Assembly (NCBI GenBank): GCA_030156255.1 | Contig: JASGMV010000045.1 | Location: 1 to 33,929, forward strand | Length of the DNA stretch: 33,929 bases | Reading direction: 5' to 3' | DNA from: Desulfovibrionales bacterium | Lineage (GTDB): Bacteria; Desulfobacterota; Desulfovibrionia; Desulfovibrionales; Desulfovibrionaceae | Shown: piece by piece, positions 33,888 to 33,929 of the stretch | Position numbering within the stretch: position 1 is the first letter of the stretch | Layout of the letters: each line of letters opens with the position of its first letter | Made by a program: the position numbers and the translations under genes | Notes under the pieces: model-generated | The model's input: the letters and a program-made list of their open reading frames with translations, nothing else | Told to the model about the DNA's origin: nothing | Database searches by the model: none

Positions 33888-33929
33888 AGAACCGGGGGAA
33901 GGGAAAACCCCTTTCAGGAAAAGGGGTTT
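33888..33929 (+). repeat. Hairpin repeat / probable terminator element, right edge
   Basis: AGAACCGGGGGAAGGG (33888-33903) is followed by a perfect 10-bp stem, AAACCCCTTT (33905-33914) with AAAGGGGTTT (33920-33929), 5-base loop. It begins 21 bases after the SDR stop. The same core is found in opposite orientation at the left edge. It is cut by the window end. Confidence 0.7.

Overview
The window looks like chromosomal DNA of a GC-rich, Gram-negative deltaproteobacterium, most likely from the Desulfovibrio group. This is inference from protein families and organisation, not from a search. The pointers are a flavoredoxin-type flavin reductase, the long (Ctc-type) L25, HslV with a short propeptide before its catalytic Thr, a CarD gene next to rho, a TtuA/TtuB-like pair, lone cbiD, and a GC-rich hairpin repeat of the AGAACCGGGGGAAGGG type at both window edges.

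Left part (1-9201), housekeeping. A minus-strand comFB-like gene and metY diverge from a periplasmic HtrA/Do protease. Then, all on the plus strand: ispE, tRNA-Gln(UUG), prs, rplY, pth, carD and rho. Intrinsic terminators follow htrA and rplY. Candidate promoters precede comFB-metY, htrA and carD.

Middle part (9202-14062), proteostasis. A 461-base gene-free stretch holds three strong hairpins in tandem. It is followed by a secreted M48 (BepA-like) metalloprotease with TPRs, a macro-domain ADP-ribose protein, hslV and hslU (start and stop overlap) and an SMR-family exporter, all in one direction.

Signalling block (14083-18080, minus strand). A response regulator with an HD-GYP domain, a flavoredoxin and a FIST-coiled coil-PP2C phosphatase fusion lie in one tight operon behind a recognisable promoter. 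I regard this as the most promising candidate for an unstudied sensory system.

Accessory patch (about 18117-20612). It holds a family-2 glycosyltransferase, a perfect 18-bp inverted repeat, an orphan IS630-type helix-turn-helix protein without a DDE domain, and about 600 bases of AT-rich DNA with dyads but no convincing gene. It looks like a relic of an inserted element.

Right part (20613-33929), mixed metabolic genes. It holds a tRNA-thiolation ATPase (TtuA/Ncs6 type) with its ubiquitin-like sulfur carrier, a single-domain response regulator, an S2P-like M50 protease, trpS, an RluA-type pseudouridine synthase, a DsbA-like lipoprotein, a DUF523 protein and a VOC protein. These are followed by a sodium/alanine symporter translationally coupled to a periplasmic amino-acid-binding protein, a nitroreductase, dinB, cbiD (overlapping dinB) and an NAD(P)-binding SDR/DUF2867 protein.

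No CRISPR array, rRNA, phage gene cluster or complete insertion sequence was seen.
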